DNA from: Sphagnum compactum
Lineage: Eukaryota; Bryophyta; Sphagnopsida; Sphagnales
Assembly: GCA_965153455.1 (NCBI GenBank)
Contig: OZ234497.1
Coordinates: forward strand, 6,386,001 to 6,450,000
Length of the DNA stretch: 64,000 bases
Direction: 5' to 3'
This document shows, one piece after another, positions 11,241 through 24,900 of the stretch; positions within the stretch are counted from its first letter, which is position 1; every line of letters starts with the position of its first letter. The notes under the pieces are model-generated. The model was not told the origin of the DNA and ran no database searches. It saw only the letters and a list, made by a program, of their open reading frames with translations. Position numbers and translations under genes: made by a program.

Positions 11241-14200
11241 ACTAGAAGGGCTTCAGGGCACTTCAATGAGCCAGAACCTAAAGGCCTTCCAAAATCTCCC
11301 ATTAGGGTGAAGTAAAAAACGACGAGTTGATTTCAAAAACCTAGAAAGGGGGCAAGCAACAAATCAAAAAAGAAAGGCCTTTGAGCGAAACATCAAAAGA
11401 GAATATCAAAAGCCACCTAAATGTTCTTTAATCTCGAGAGCATGTATACATGTTGAACATCTTCACTTAGAACCTCCAACAAAATAAATAAGTAAATAAA
11501 TAAATAAACAAAGGAGTCAGAGCCAAGGGGACGGTAAAAAAGTTAGCTTATGTATAGGAGAAGGTTCCATATAGAAGGCCTTTCAAATTTGAAATCCCAA
11601 AGGCCAATAGGATAGGCTGATAGAATAGGCTGACAGAGGTCAAAAATTCTGGAAGGCCCTCTATATGGAACATTTGCGTGTGTGCAGAACCGGTTCATTT
11701 TTGAAGAAACAGAATTTTTAAGTGAAAAAAAACAATTAGAAAAAGAACTTCTGGCCTCTGGAAGTTATTCCCCAGGCTGGACAGTAACTTCCAGAAGCGA
11801 GAAGCCGCCCCCCACCCCCCCAGACTGGCAGGTCTTTTCCAAAAAGAAATCCTGTTCTCAGGAAAATTGAGGTTGGGGAGCATCCCCAAAATACAAAGGA
11901 AAAAGGAAAAAAATGGACCAATGCTTTACGTAATTAACAACATAGGCTAATTTGGTGCGGCCTTTTGCTCTTATACAAAACATAATTTCCCACTGTGTGG
12001 GGGCGTTTCACAAAACATGTCATCCACCCTCAAGTTCATTACTTTGGAGGTCCGTCTATTATCCCAAGACTATTATCAGCCTAATTGCTTAGTATCCGGT
12101 TGCTGTGTCAAGGTTAGTTTTCCTTTTGGTGCGATCCCAAAAATAAAATAAAATGTAAGGAATATATTGTCGAAATTCTTTTGCTTTAAATAAAAAGAAA
12201 GACACTATAGTGTAGGGCAACTGGCCACTCTGAAGCTGTTATCTTGCATAAAGCACCAGCAGAATATTTTTTCCATAATACCCTCTGGATATCATGGGAA
12301 AACAGGAAAAAAAAAGAAAAAAAGAGGTAAGGCATTTTGAAAAGAGAATTTGCCAGGCCCCACAGGTGTTTCATTTTTGGAACCTCCTTGCCATGTGTGT
12401 AGGACAGATTCTACGTGATAATGTGCCTTCCAGATACACAAAAAGGGTTCTACTGGTGCTTCATGTGTAGTGTAATGCCATATTGGATGGGTTTCACTGC
12501 AATGTTGGGCCCAATTCCATGGGAATACTTAGCCAAATTAGTTTTACCAACATTTTGATGGTAAACTGAGTTTCATCCCCTCTTTTCCTAAGCGGCGCCT
12601 CCACTGCTGCTAGATATATTTTCACTGGTCCTACCTGAACAACTACCATAACTCTCGAGCGAGCTTGTGCATTAAATGCTGAGTTTCAGCATTTCATACT
12701 GAGATTTAATAAAATTTTCTTACTTTGCATATACCACTGAAAGAGGGGATAGGGTGTGAAAGAGAGGGTGACTCTACAGATAACTTTATTGTCTTAGTTT
12801 AACTTTACCCACTTTTTTGCCGACATCATTCCAACCCTGTGGTAGAACCATGCAATAACACTAGCGAAGATTGTAAGGGGGTTTTAACATCCTGTATAGA
12901 TTATCACTTTATATTATAAAAGAAGGGTGCACTTTGTGTACTTATTTTTTACTGATATTTTAAAGATTTAAAATGGTGCCGCCAGACGTTTTTGTTGAAT
13001 GAAATAAATATTTGACAGAGAGTATCAATTGTTAATGATAGGTATAATAATTCTAAATAGTTATGTAAAAAACATTCTCAAAACCTAAACTATGTATGGT
13101 ATTAGGTACATTCACCTGATTGTAGTCTGCATCAGGCCGTGTAACATAATCTTTGACATTCCAACACCTTGACTTGATTAGGTATATAGCCTACAAGAGC
13201 CTGTAGCTGGGCTCAAGGATAGGAACACGTAATCCATGCTTTGTATTTGCTAGGCAGAATCAACAGTTATTATATTGTTTTCTTCTTCTTCATGACATGG
13301 TAGTGGGTGCCTCGTAGTAGGTCCACCAACCTCAGTACACCGCGACAAAATAGTGAATCCACATTGTTAAACAACATATACGGTCTTATCCTCAAACTGA
13401 GAAAAATGGGGAGGTGTCTCCCCCACTAGTTCCCCCACAACATCAAAAAGTTCAACAAGAACTAGAAAGTATTATAACATTACTTATGAAGGGGGGAAAC
13501 CCCAAGAACAAATAGCAACTGGCCCCATCACACCCCACAGTTCACCCCTACCCACTCACCTAACCCAGACTTTCCAAAAGTTGATGGGGGTATAAAATCC
13601 TGTATGAAAACCTAAATTGCTCCTTATTCATTCACTTCCAATACTTGCATACTCCGAGAAATGGCCAGACATTGATGAAACTACAAACAATCTTTGGAAA
13701 AACATCTTCTTGTGCAGAACCCATACTCTTGATATGTGGATAAAAAAACTGTAAATTACCTACTCATGAATAACATAAACTTGTTTTTTAAATTTTTCTT
13801 CAATGTTGTCAAGTAGGTGGACAGATGATCATCCACATGCATGAGTAATCAGCCAAATTTGTCTAGAGTTCAGACAGGAAAGTAGAAAAGTTTTGAGATT
13901 CATGATGAGGTGGGGGTGCTTGGGTTATTATCATAAGAACAAAGATAAACAAACATAAAAGAAAGTAATCATAAGCATGTAAAGGCCCAAGCACAAAGAA
14001 TTAAACATATGAACATCCTTCATTTTCTGGCAGTTATGAAATGCACTGCCCCGACCCATTGCCTATAATTCCAACATTCTCCCGGCATTGTAATTCACTA
14101 GCTGGAGATCACTTGAACAAACCTAAACCCGATTCTGCAGTTTGTAAGTCCAGTTGTAAAATCATTCAAAAGTATTTTTGGGGGCCTTAGGTTCTATCCT

Positions 14201-16539
14201 TTTTTAACTAGAGGCATCTAAGGGAGTTGGTGTTAGTTTTGTAGTCTCCGTAATATGAGGTCCACCCAGCCAAAAAGCTATTCTCTTGCCCCATCTGAAA
14301 TGGGGATCCACTCAATCTAGTAGAGGTAGCATAGCTCAACTGTACTCGCATCACGTGGAGCTGAATGTGAAAAATTATGAGCATCTGACACCTCCACGAG
14401 ACAAATTATACAACAGGACAAATTCAAGTCAGAAGAGTCCAATATGCATATTCAAAAAGAGATAAGAGTAATGCGAAGAAAGGAAGTTGGTGAACTAAAA
14501 CTAGTGGGTGTGGGTGTAGTTTTCCAGCATTTTAGCTTACAAAGTTACAAGACTTCTTGTAGGGTATTTTACAATGGTCAACATTCAACTTTATTTCTGG
14601 GGGTTTTAAATGTCAGATTATAACATCCAGCCTACCTGAAGTACAAGCTTCAAGTACAGCATTGCTTGTAGCAAAATTCATTCAGATTGTCGCATTAACA
14701 GTAGAGTTTGAAGCACTAACGGTAGAGTACGAAATCAATATTTCCAATTTTATCAGATGCCTGTGAAAAGATAAAGAAATCAAGAAGTGGATTGGAGGGG
14801 CAGCCAACAAATTGAGATTGAACACATTGTGATTGTCAAGTGCCTGAAACACTACAGCTAATTCACACATAATGTAAGTGTGATTAGTCTGAAGTTAACT
14901 AACATTAACCTAACATTAGGTGTGAATCCTTACACTGATGTTAGTTAGCACTAACTTGGTTGTCATTTTTTTTCAATTTTTTTTCACATTTATTAATGTT
15001 TGGTTAATGTTAGGCATGAAGATACATAACTTTGTGATGATGGATTCACATTATCATCATGTTTGTTAGTGAATTGTGGTCATTTTTCAAGTTTCTTTTT
15101 GCTATTTTTCATTTTTAACTTTGTTCTTTTCGCTCTCATTGCTCACAAGATGCATAGCTTCCTCTTCATTGCACGGGCTTTGTGAGCTCACTTCTCCATG
15201 CTCCTTTTACTTAATTGTCTCACTTGTTCATTTGTGTTTAAGTTCACTTACTCATTTGTCAACAACTATTTCTTTCAAACATTTCAACTCTTGCTTCTTC
15301 CATTGTCTACCATTTGTTTCATATGGGTCATTTACATCATCACTTATTGTTTTAACAACCTTTGTGCATTTCTTTCATGCATTTGTTTTAAACTTGTTTT
15401 GTTTCTATTTCTATGTCTCAATCATTCACAAGTTTTGGTTTGCAGGTTTTATAATTTTTTAATTGCTTTGTTTGTGTTTTTGCCTATTATTGTGGAATTA
15501 CCCCACAATCACTCACAAGGAGCTTTCTTCTTTGGTCATCATTGACGTTTTGTTATTTTTCTTCATTTCTATTTTGTAAGGTGTGAGTTTGTTGTCTCTT
15601 TTTTCAAAGTTCTTTTCTTTCATTTGTATTGAATCTTAGTTGTCTTCGTGTTCATTTTTATATTTTTGTTTTGCCTTTTATTCTTTCATCATCATTTTTC
15701 ATGAAGTGCGACGAGCTTTCTTTTTACATGTGAATTCTGAATTCTCTTACTTTATGCTCCTTTTTTTAGTCACCTTACTCACATCATTAGTTTTTGTTGT
15801 CAAACTACACCAATACTAATCACAACAAGCATCTTGTTCTTGTTTTTTCTTTGTGTGTTAATGCAATTTGCCTTGTTTTATAATCTTGCAAGGTGGTTTT
15901 TTTTGTTTTGGTTCTATCTTGTTCATTTGTTACTTTGTAACTAAAGCAAATCACATTCTTTTGATTTAGAATTCATCATCAACAGTTTGGGTTTATATTA
16001 TGTGGTAAGTTGTAACAATTTTTTTATTATTCAAGTTCATTATTTTTCATTTTTTCTAGGCATAAAATTATGTTCCTATGTATGTTCACATTTCATAAAC
16101 CCGGATTTGCAATGTTTTCAAATCATTTCTCGCTTTCTATGCAAATCAAGTTTTCTCACAGTTTACAAGGAGTTGGAGATTTTGTGGTGCGAGTAAATCT
16201 TTCAAACAAATTAGAGAAGTTTCTACTTCTTGTGTTTCAATACCATGGACCACATATAAGAAATAATTTTTTACAATGAATTGTATGCTTTTATTCCACA
16301 TTGTGGACCATGTTAAATTCAGCCTTCTCACTTCAAGGTCTTTTTTTATGGATTCAAATTCATTTTACTCAAACCCATCCATTGTTGAAACTACCACACA
16401 AGTTTTTTTTTGGTACTTGTCTTACATGATTGTCATATATTTAGTTTGCTCTTTTTCTTTTTTCAAAATCTAGGTCATTGGGTTAAACTGATAAACATTA
16501 CATGGTTTTCTTGGTTTTTCTCCTCATTGAATATAAGGA
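11241..16539. other. AT-rich spacer; strongly T-rich plus strand at 15.05-16.5 kb
   Basis: Apart from the foldback element at 11.6 kb, no gene was recognised. From about 15060 to 16500 the plus strand is dominated by T with C (ttt/ctt runs), which produces spurious hydrophobic ORFs up to 128 codons (e.g. 15076-15462). Around 14890-14955 taac/gtta motifs form a weak inverted repeat. Confidence 0.5.
11564..11671. mobile_element. foldback / MITE-like element with about 21-bp terminal inverted repeats
   Basis: The left end gttccatatagaaggcctt and the inverse complement of the right end (gttccatatagagggcctt) differ at a single position over these 19 bases, with a second mismatch just inside. The 66-bp interior contains two copies of aggctga. 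No clear target-site duplication was seen. Size and structure fit a short non-autonomous foldback element. Confidence 0.55.
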
Positions 16540-16925
16540 CGACAAATGGGTTGAAATTTTTTAAATGACAAAGACTTGTCTTTTTTGCATAGCTAACCAA
16601 CTACAACTTGCACTATTGAAACAAGACACCAAATATTGACAAGTTATTCCAATTGATATATAGGTGTTGTGTGCAATATATAAGTTAGCCCATGGCACTA
16701 TCCTTTTGGTGTGTAATGAACTCTTTGTAATTGGCAAGTTCACTGTTTCAAAAATGTTGCATGAATTGATGGCACCTATGAACTTCATCTACAAAAAATT
16801 AATTGCATGCTTAATGGGAGAAAATGAATGGTGTTATGGAAAACTTTGAGTAATGATGTGGGTTGCTTAGCATGCATGGCACAATTGATGGCACCTACAT
16901 CATCAATCGAAGTCCTAGCTAAGGT
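16540..16925 (+). pseudogene. PIF/Harbinger-type transposase fragment
   Basis: The plus strand reads AIYKLAHGTILLVCNELFVI, then GKFTVSKMLHELMAPMN and MGENEW; after a break comes MHGTIDGTYIINRSP. The pattern LAHG...IGKxTVxKxLHE followed by HGxIDGTxI is typical of the region up to the first catalytic Asp (GxIDGT) of Harbinger DDE transposases. Frame breaks lie before about 16600 and near 16850. Only this middle part remains; no MYB-like partner ORF or terminal repeats were found. Confidence 0.65.
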
Positions 16926-19069
16926 CTATCAGTAATAGTCTTTAAGCTAAAGTCTGACCAAACCTTACCAAATACATTTAAAACAATGTTGTATTGGTAT
17001 CAATTTTTAAAATACTAGATTTGGAAAGGTATTGTAGGGTTTAAAAAATTTAAGTACCAAAATGGTATCATTACAAGGAATTTGCAAATAAACAATTGGA
17101 TTAACAAATAATTTTGAATTATAATTATAATTATCACATGCAACTTATTGCATAAAGTATAGTTGTTTTAAACAAATCACATAAAATTCTTGTCACAAAA
17201 GACAATACGTGGCACTAAGTTGCAATGGCAATTGCATAAAAATGTGACTTACATGAACTTTTCAAACATCCAAACCAACTTACATGGCATCATCATTTTG
17301 TGATTAATTTTACAATTCAACAATGTAATCAAGTGCAAATGGGATAACACGAGCCACACCCACCTGTTTTTTTATTGCTTTTGTGATTTTTTTTTGAAAA
17401 ATATTCTTAGAATATTTTTGAAATGTTTGTGAAAAAATCTTCATACTATTTTAATAAGGTCTATGTTCAAAATTTGACAAAAAATGTCATTTTCAAAAAT
17501 TTCAAATCCATTTACAAGTTTTGTTATTGTTTAAAAGCAAATGTTACAGTGCTTAATGAGTGTTTTTGTTTATTTTTTAGTCACTGGATTAATTTTAAAT
17601 TAATTCACATGTTCCCATGATATATTAAAAATACAACTATAAAAAAAAATCTAAAGTTTCAATATCAAACTAAATTATGATTTTAAAACATGAAAAAACC
17701 AAACAAACATTACACTTGCTACGATACATGTTATTGTGATTGCACCCAATTGCATTATTTACATTTAAATATTTAAATAATATATATTATTGATAATTTC
17801 ATTAAGTTCAACCTATATAATGTTGACACGTGTTATTACATAAGCTAGGCTTTAAAAGCTAATTTATGTTGTTAAGTAAACCACCTATTGTGCCTACTTA
17901 AGTTCACATAGACAACACCTAACCTATGTTGGTGACGTAAATAAATAATATTCAGTCAACATTCTAACATTGATCACGACCCATGTCATTTGTGGGAATT
18001 GATTTATAAACCCCAAGGTGGAGATCAACTCCTTTACCACCAAGCCCTATTTGTTGTGACAAAGAATTAATGTGCATTTTATTTAACCTATTTCATTTAA
18101 AACATTACACAAAACATCATTTTTCATCTTTGATGTATTATTTCGATTTTGCCCAAATGATAATATTAAAGTTTAAACTTAAATTTTTTCCAATAATGTA
18201 CACAAACATTTTTTTTTCGTCTTAAAAATATAAATTTATTTGAAAAGAAAAATATTTGAATTTCATTATTCAATACAATTTTAATGATTTTTCCATGGGA
18301 AAAATGAATTCAATCACATGACTTATAAATGGATATTATAATAATAATAAATAATATTTCACATCCTAAACCTTCATTTGATTCTAAAAATTATATCATA
18401 CAATTGTTTTTTGATATATCACAATTAAACTAAAATAATTTAATTAAAATGTGTGATACATAATTTATTCACATATAATACTTATAAATTGATCATAAAT
18501 AAATTTGAATATCAATTTTAATTTTTTAATATTAATTAATGCCATATAATTTATTGATTTTGTGGAACTATAAATTTTATTACATTTACACATGTAATTT
18601 CTTAACTTTTATTTAAATTTATGATAAAAAGTTTATGTAAGAATAAAAAGTGTCTTTTCACATCTCAAACCTTCATTTGATCTTTAAAATTATATTATAT
18701 AATTTTGTTTATAAAAAAACATAGTTGTACCAACAAAATGTAATTTAGATGTATGATATATAATTTGTCACTATATAATGTTTATAAAAGGTCATAAATT
18801 ACTCCTACTACCTAACATATTCAATAAATAAATTACATTCCCTACTTAATATAGTAATTAATTCAAAAAATATCAATTATATCAACATGATAAATTATTT
18901 ATTGTTTATTTAATAGATAAACTACATAGCCTACCTGATTAATTGCATAATTAATACAAAACATTATAGTAAAAGAAATTTGAAAATCAACAACTAAATT
19001 TATGACTCATTTATAGTTGTAATGGACACATGCGACTAACAATAGCCTTGTTGCCTTGATGATGATTCT
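16926..19069. other. very AT-rich spacer
   Basis: Long runs of A/T with frequent stops on both strands. Nothing coding, structured or repetitive enough to name. Confidence 0.5.
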
Positions 19070-19784
19070 AAGATGGCTTTTGAATTATCTTTGTATGCTT
19101 CCAACATCAAAAAAGAAGTTTGTGATGTTTTTAAAATTTTTCTTTTTTTTTAAAGAAAATTTAAAGAAAGGAAAGCTCACAACATGTTGTCTTTGATGTT
19201 AGACCCTAGATTCAAAAGCTTTTGTCTAGTATTTTCTTTTGTTGGCCAAGAGGAAGGTGTAAATATTGTGGATGAATATGATAGGAGAACTTTGTATCCT
19301 ACCCTTTTTAATTGTTGTCATCATTTGCATCCAATTACAAAATCTATTGGATGTGAAAATCAAATAGGTGATGAAGATTCTAATTTGGATATTTTTCAAC
19401 AGACTACATCTACAAGTGAGCCATCAAAAGAACTTGTCATCAAGGATTTTCATACATTACCAAGTGGATCCCAAAGACATCAAGTGTCCTTTCCAATGGT
19501 GAGGAAAACATGAGGCAATGTTTCTTATAGTTGGTTTTTTGGCTTGTCAAATTTTAGGCATTGTAGGGTCACAAATTGAAACAGAAAGAATTTTTTCTTT
19601 AATTAGCAAACTTATAAACCTAAGGAGATGTCATTTACAATCAAAAAATTGGCCAAGTGATCCTAGAGATGGATGTAAACCGCTTTCCAATTTATTAGAG
19701 TCAATTCGAATAGATTTAGGTTTTGAAGAGGAGTTAGAAGAATTTGAAGGTTCGTTTAAACAACATGAAATAGTAGACATATAA
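19070..19784 (+). pseudogene. hAT transposase relic, catalytic core end and dimerisation domain
   Basis: Pieces in order: MAFELSLYASNIKKEVCDVF (19073 on), a frameshift in a T run, then MLSLMLDPRFKSFCLVFSF and EEGVNIVDEYDRRTLYP (19184 on), a frameshift near 19450, IHYQVDPKDIKCPFQW with the next W codon as TGA, then GFLACQILGIVGSQIETERI and FSLISKLINLRRC. LDPRFK and SQIETERIFSL are hAT hallmarks (the second is the dimerisation motif). About ten residues normally found before NWPSDPR appear to be missing as an in-frame deletion. At least two frameshifts and one nonsense codon make it inactive. It lies 2 kb upstream of the eEF2 gene, same strand, unrelated to it. Confidence 0.85.
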
Positions 19785-21741
19785 AATGTTGAAAAAAAAA
19801 TTAGAATTTTCATTTTTTTGTGCAATTTTAAATTTTTTGAACATTAAAAATTCATTTTTCAAATAATAAAATTTGTAATAACCAGTATGTAAATATACCG
19901 GCTTTGAAAACCAACTTGTATCATGTATGAGAACCAGCACTTTGAAACCCGAGTGAAATTATTTTTTGCAAATTTTTTAAACCTTGCCCGAGTGTTGAAA
20001 ATATGAAAATATAATTTTAAAAAAGAACCAGGTCAGGTCTTTCAAAACAGTCTCATGCCCAGATCCGGCGGTTATCATAAAAACTAGAGACCCGCCCAAC
20101 ACTGGTCGTTATATCTGGCATCAAGATTTGGTAAAATTCTAACAACTCCGATTTTGTTTGAGAGGGAGAGAGAGGAGGCACCTTCACCTTTTCACATGCA
20201 AAGGTGCCTCCTCTGTTGTGACAGAAATATTAACAAGGGTGAGAGGTGAGCTTATGGCACTCTCCATATACACTTTTAAAAATTCTACCAGTTCTTCATG
20301 TTCTTATGACCTAAGCTTCAATTTCAGTGTCAAACCCAATTTTAGAATCAGTAGCGGAGGTAAAACACAATTCTCAAATGATCCAATTGCTTAGAGAACT
20401 CAAAATTACATCTCTGAATCAATCTTGAACCCCATTCAACAAATGCACACTTTGTCAAGCAGAATTATCATGCATAGCAAATTTCAACAATTGTTTATTC
20501 TGCTATTCCTGTATCACTACAATTTTCAGACTTAGATCCACACATTTACACAAATGTCCTAACTACAAAAAATCTCAAATCCTTGCTACTCACTGTCCTT
20601 TCATTCTGACCCTCTCACAATCAAATATGGAAAAAAATATTCTGGGAGGAAGCTTTGGAATGTTCAGTTCTCTCTCAGTGTTCAATACCTGCACTCCTGT
20701 TCCTCTCTTTCACTGTACCCATCCCCAACTACAAATCTTCTCCAAACCAACAAATTGAGAACAAGAACACACTATTCCCGACTTGCAGACTACCACAGAA
20801 AGAGACCGCAGATCATGATGAAAACCCTAATTGGGGTTCAAGTATGCAGTGGCAATCCCAAGAAAATAATCAAGATTTCCCTCTCATGTAATCTCTACTG
20901 GAATGAGTGCTTCTCATCTCTCAATCATCTCCCCAGACATTTTCCAAAACCCTGTTATGATTATCCTCCTAAAATTGGCCCAGAATCCTTTCAAACCCTG
21001 AAATCCAACACCCTCGATTCACCTCCAACAAACAGTCCCCAAACGCTTAGTCACAGAGAGTCCTCACAAGAGTAGAGGGGGTCCCTAAGTTTATCGTCCT
21101 CTCCATAGCCATCAAAACACCATGCTCATACCATGGTCAGACAGGCTAGTGAACAACCAGAGCGCACTTTTTCAACTATTCCTTTAATACCCGGTGGGTA
21201 TCACGAAAAAGGGATAAAAATCAGAGCAGGTCTTTTACACTTGGTAAAGCCTGAAGCCACAGGCCTATACCAGAATGCACAGGCCTGATTCCATTAGAGC
21301 CCAGGCCTACATTATGTACTATAGAATTCACCCCTACAGCGCATTCTGGCACCTAGTGAGTCGCTTGGGCGAGGCCATCATGCCAAGTTCTAGGGATGAT
21401 ATATTTGGCAGAATGCACTCTAGGGCTGTGTTCCCTAGCATACAGGTCTTATGGTAACCCATTAAGTAGGGCTTTGTAGGGAAGCCATAAAAAGGGATAG
21501 GTTGGTAGGAACTGACAGAATCTGCTGCATGGCGGATTCTGGCATTTAAGAAAGGCCTGAAAACCTGACGAGTTAGCAGGTTCAGAACTTTTACAGACGG
21601 ATTATTTTTGTAATTAGTTTATTCCGAGCATAATAACTATTGCTGCAGAAGAGAGGTGGCATTGTCGATTGATTATTCCATACCAGAATTAGTCTCTTAT
21701 TAACGTTCTCGAAATTCTTGCGCCTGCGTTCTCAATTACCG
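19785..21741. other. spacer and distal upstream region of eEF2
   Basis: Holds the hairpin at 20171-20214. At 21180-21600 it has a less AT-rich stretch with repeated caggcct and agaatgca words. ORFs of 60-106 codons here (e.g. 20755-21075) have no recognisable domain. The eEF2 core promoter is probably within the last 200 bp, but no clear TATA box was identified. Confidence 0.4.
20171..20214. repeat. perfect 14-bp inverted repeat (hairpin), 16-nt loop
   Basis: Arms agaggaggcacctt (20171-20184) and aaggtgcctcctct (20201-20214) are exact reverse complements. The stem is more GC-rich than its surroundings. It is too short for a typical plant pri-miRNA and has no U run that would suggest a Pol III or bacterial-type terminator. 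Confidence 0.9.
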
Positions 21742-21790
21742 AAAACCCTAAGCCTGAAACAAACCCTAACCCTAAAAGGCAAACCCTAAC
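21742..21790 (+). promoter_or_regulatory. telo-box cluster upstream of eEF2
   Basis: Three AAACCCTA-type motifs (aaaaccctaa, aaaccctaaccct, aaaccctaac) sit 133-181 bp before the eEF2 ATG. Telo-boxes are established plant promoter elements enriched in translation-factor and ribosomal-protein genes, usually near the transcription start, so they fit this gene. The stretch between them and the ATG is pyrimidine-rich, as expected for a 5' leader. Confidence 0.75.
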
Positions 21791-21922
21791 CGTAACGCCC
21801 GCAGGCGGACAAGCAAGTTCTGCATACACTTGTTTTCTTCGTCTGTTTTTCTCCTCTTGGTTGCTCTCCGGCGTTGCGCGCTCCATTTGCCGCTGTTGGC
21901 TGCTCCATTTCGCGGTGTCACC

Positions 21923-24900
21923 ATGGTGAGTAGCATGCGATCTCCCCTTCTTTTTTCGCTTTTTTTTTTCCATGTTTTGGCAAGTTTTCGTGGGTTGTTT
22001 GCGTGTGCGTGTGCGCGCGTGTATGTGAAACCATTCTCTGCCGACCTTTTTTTCTGTCAGTTCATGGGAGCTTCATAACATTGCGGTGGTCATCACTTGT
22101 CTGTCTGCGACGATGGTAAAATGCATTTCTAGCATTTGGATTCTTTTTTCTGTTGAGTTGTGTTCGCTGTTTGCAGCCGAGAGTTGGACAATGCTGACGT
22201 ATAGCTGTTAATCTTGGTGATGCCAGGTGAAGTTTACTTCAGACGAGTTGCGGCGGATCATGGACAAAAAACACAACATCAGGAATATGTCTGTGATTGC
22301 CCATGTTGATCATGGTAGGTGCCTCCTCTTCATCGCATAGATGGTATATCAGATGATGATTATGATTTTGATGATGCAACATGATTATCTGATCATCGTC
22401 ATCATCATGGTAGGTGCCTTCTCTTCATATATAGATGGTATATCATCGTGGATTGATGCACAACAGACTTGATATTTTGAGGAGAGGAGGAAGAGCTTTT
22501 TGAACATGGATTGAGACCCTTTGGGCATGCATGGTTTCTTTAACTTCGATGCCATTAAGTTGATTAGCATATCACTTGAAGGGTTCAAATCTACAAGAGC
22601 CTTTGCATATTGTTCAACACAACATCAGGAATATACCATCTATGCAACTGTTTTTTTTCCTGTGCCCAGTTACATGAACAGTTTGGATGCTTGGAAGAGA
22701 TGGAAGTCTTTTTTCTTTAACCTTTCAGTGCAGTGTGCTTGACTCAGTGCCTGCTCTTACAGACAATCTTGATGTTTGATAAGGTCTTTGTTTGAATGGT
22801 GTGATACTGAAAAGCCTTGAGGGGTGTTGGTTGAATATTTTTTCCAGGAAAATCAACCTTGACAGATTCACTTGTGGCCGCTGCTGGCATCATTGCTCAA
22901 GAAGTGGCTGGTGATGTCCGGCTCACTGATACCCGGGCAGATGAGGCAGAAAGAGGTATCACCATCAAGTCCACCGGAATATCCCTGTACTATGAGATGT
23001 CTGATGCATCTCTGAAGGATTACCATGGAGAAAAGGATGGCAATGACTATCTCATCAACTTGATTGATTCACCAGGGCATGTTGACTTCTCCTCTGAGGT
23101 CACTGCTGCTCTTCGTATCACAGATGGGGCACTGGTGGTTGTGGACTGTGTGGAGGGAGTGTGTGTGCAGACAGAGACTGTGCTTCGACAAGCCCTTGGT
23201 GAGAGGATTCGACCAGTACTGACAGTGAACAAAATGGACAGGTGCTTTCTGGAACTGAAGGTTGAGGGTGAGGAGGCATATCAGACCTTCCAGCGTGTGA
23301 TTGAAAATGCAAATGTCATCATGGCAACCTATGAGGATCCACTGCTTGGTGATGTGCAAGTATACCCAGAGAAGGGAACTGTTGCCTTTTCAGCCGGTCT
23401 TCATGGCTGGGCCTTCACTCTCACGAATTTTGCAAAAATGTATGCTTCAAAATTCAATGTCGATGAGAAGAAAATGATGGAGAGGCTGTGGGGTGAGAAT
23501 TACTTTGACCCAGCCACAAAGAAGTGGACAACTAAGAACACAGGATCACCCACCTGCCAGCGTGGGTTTGTACAGTTTGTGTACAACCCCATCAAGCAGA
23601 TCATCAATATCTGTATGAATGACCAAAAGGACAAGCTGTGGCCCATGATGGCTAAGTTAGGATGCTCACTCAAGGGAGAGGAAAAGGATCTGATGTCCAA
23701 GGCACTGATGAAGCGGGTGATGCAAGCATGGCTGCCTGCCAGTAGTGCCCTTCTTGAGATGATGATCCATCATCTGCCCTCTCCTGCAACCGCGCAGAAG
23801 TACAGGGTGGAGAACTTGTATGAGGGCCCATTGGATGACCAGTATGCAGCTGCCATCAGGAACTGTGACCCAGAGGGACCTCTCATGTTGTATGTATCTA
23901 AGATGATTCCTGCATCAGACAAGGGTCGGTTTTTTGCCTTTGGACGGGTGTTTGCCGGTAAGGTTGCCACTGGTATGAAGGTCCGTATCATGGGGCCCAA
24001 CTATGTGCCAGGCGGAAAGAAGGATTTGTACACCAAGAGTGTGCAAAGGACAGTTATCTGGATGGGTAGGCGTCAGGAATCTGTAGAAGATGTGCCCTGT
24101 GGAAACACAGTGGCCATGGTTGGATTGGATCAGTTCATCACCAAGAACGCGACCTTGACTGGCGAGAAGGAAGTAGATGCTCACCCTATTCGGGCCATGA
24201 AGTTTTCTGTGTCTCCTGTGGTGCGTGTTGCAGTGCAATGCAAGGTTGCATCTGATCTGCCTAAGCTTGTGGAAGGTCTGAAGAGGTTGGCCAAGTCAGA
24301 CCCTATGGTTTTGTGTATGATTGAGGAGAGTGGGGAACATATCATTGCAGGTGCTGGAGAGCTGCATTTGGAAATTTGTCTGAAGGATTTGCAGGAGGAT
24401 TTTATGGGAGGTGCTGAAATTATCGTCTCTGATCCAGTAGTTTCCTTCCGGGAGACTGTGTTAGAGAAATCATCCCGCACAGTGATGAGCAAGTCCCCCA
24501 ACAAGCATAATCGCCTCTACTTTGAGGCAAGGCCCCTGGAGGATGGATTGGCAGAGGCCATTGATGACGGTCGCATTGGTCCCCGCGATGACCCCAAGGT
24601 GAGGAGCAAGGTACTGGCAGAGGAGTTTGGATGGGATAAGGATCTTGCAAAGAAAATCTGGTGTTTTGGGCCAGAGACCACTGGCCCCAACATGGTGGTG
24701 GACATGTGTAAGGGAGTCCAGTACCTGAATGAAATCAAGGATTCTGTGGTGGCTGCATTCCAGTGGGCTACTAAGGAGGGTGCATTGGCTGAGGAGAACA
24801 TGCGTGGTATTGCGTTTGAGGTGTGTGATGTTGTACTCCATGCCGATGCCATCCATCGCGGTGGTGGTCAGGTCATTCCTACTGCCAGGCGTGTGATGTA

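Noticed and set aside
15076-15545. Hydrophobic ORFs of 115-128 codons resembling membrane proteins
   Set aside because: Overlapping frames of T-rich sequence all look hydrophobic; composition artefact.
22351-22396. Possible box C/D snoRNA in eEF2 intron 2 (gatgatga...ctga)
   Set aside because: Too short between the boxes, and the gatgatg words belong to a simple-sequence patch.
23047-24856. Many antisense ORFs within eEF2 (up to 128 codons)
   Set aside because: Shadows of the conserved eEF2 coding sequence.
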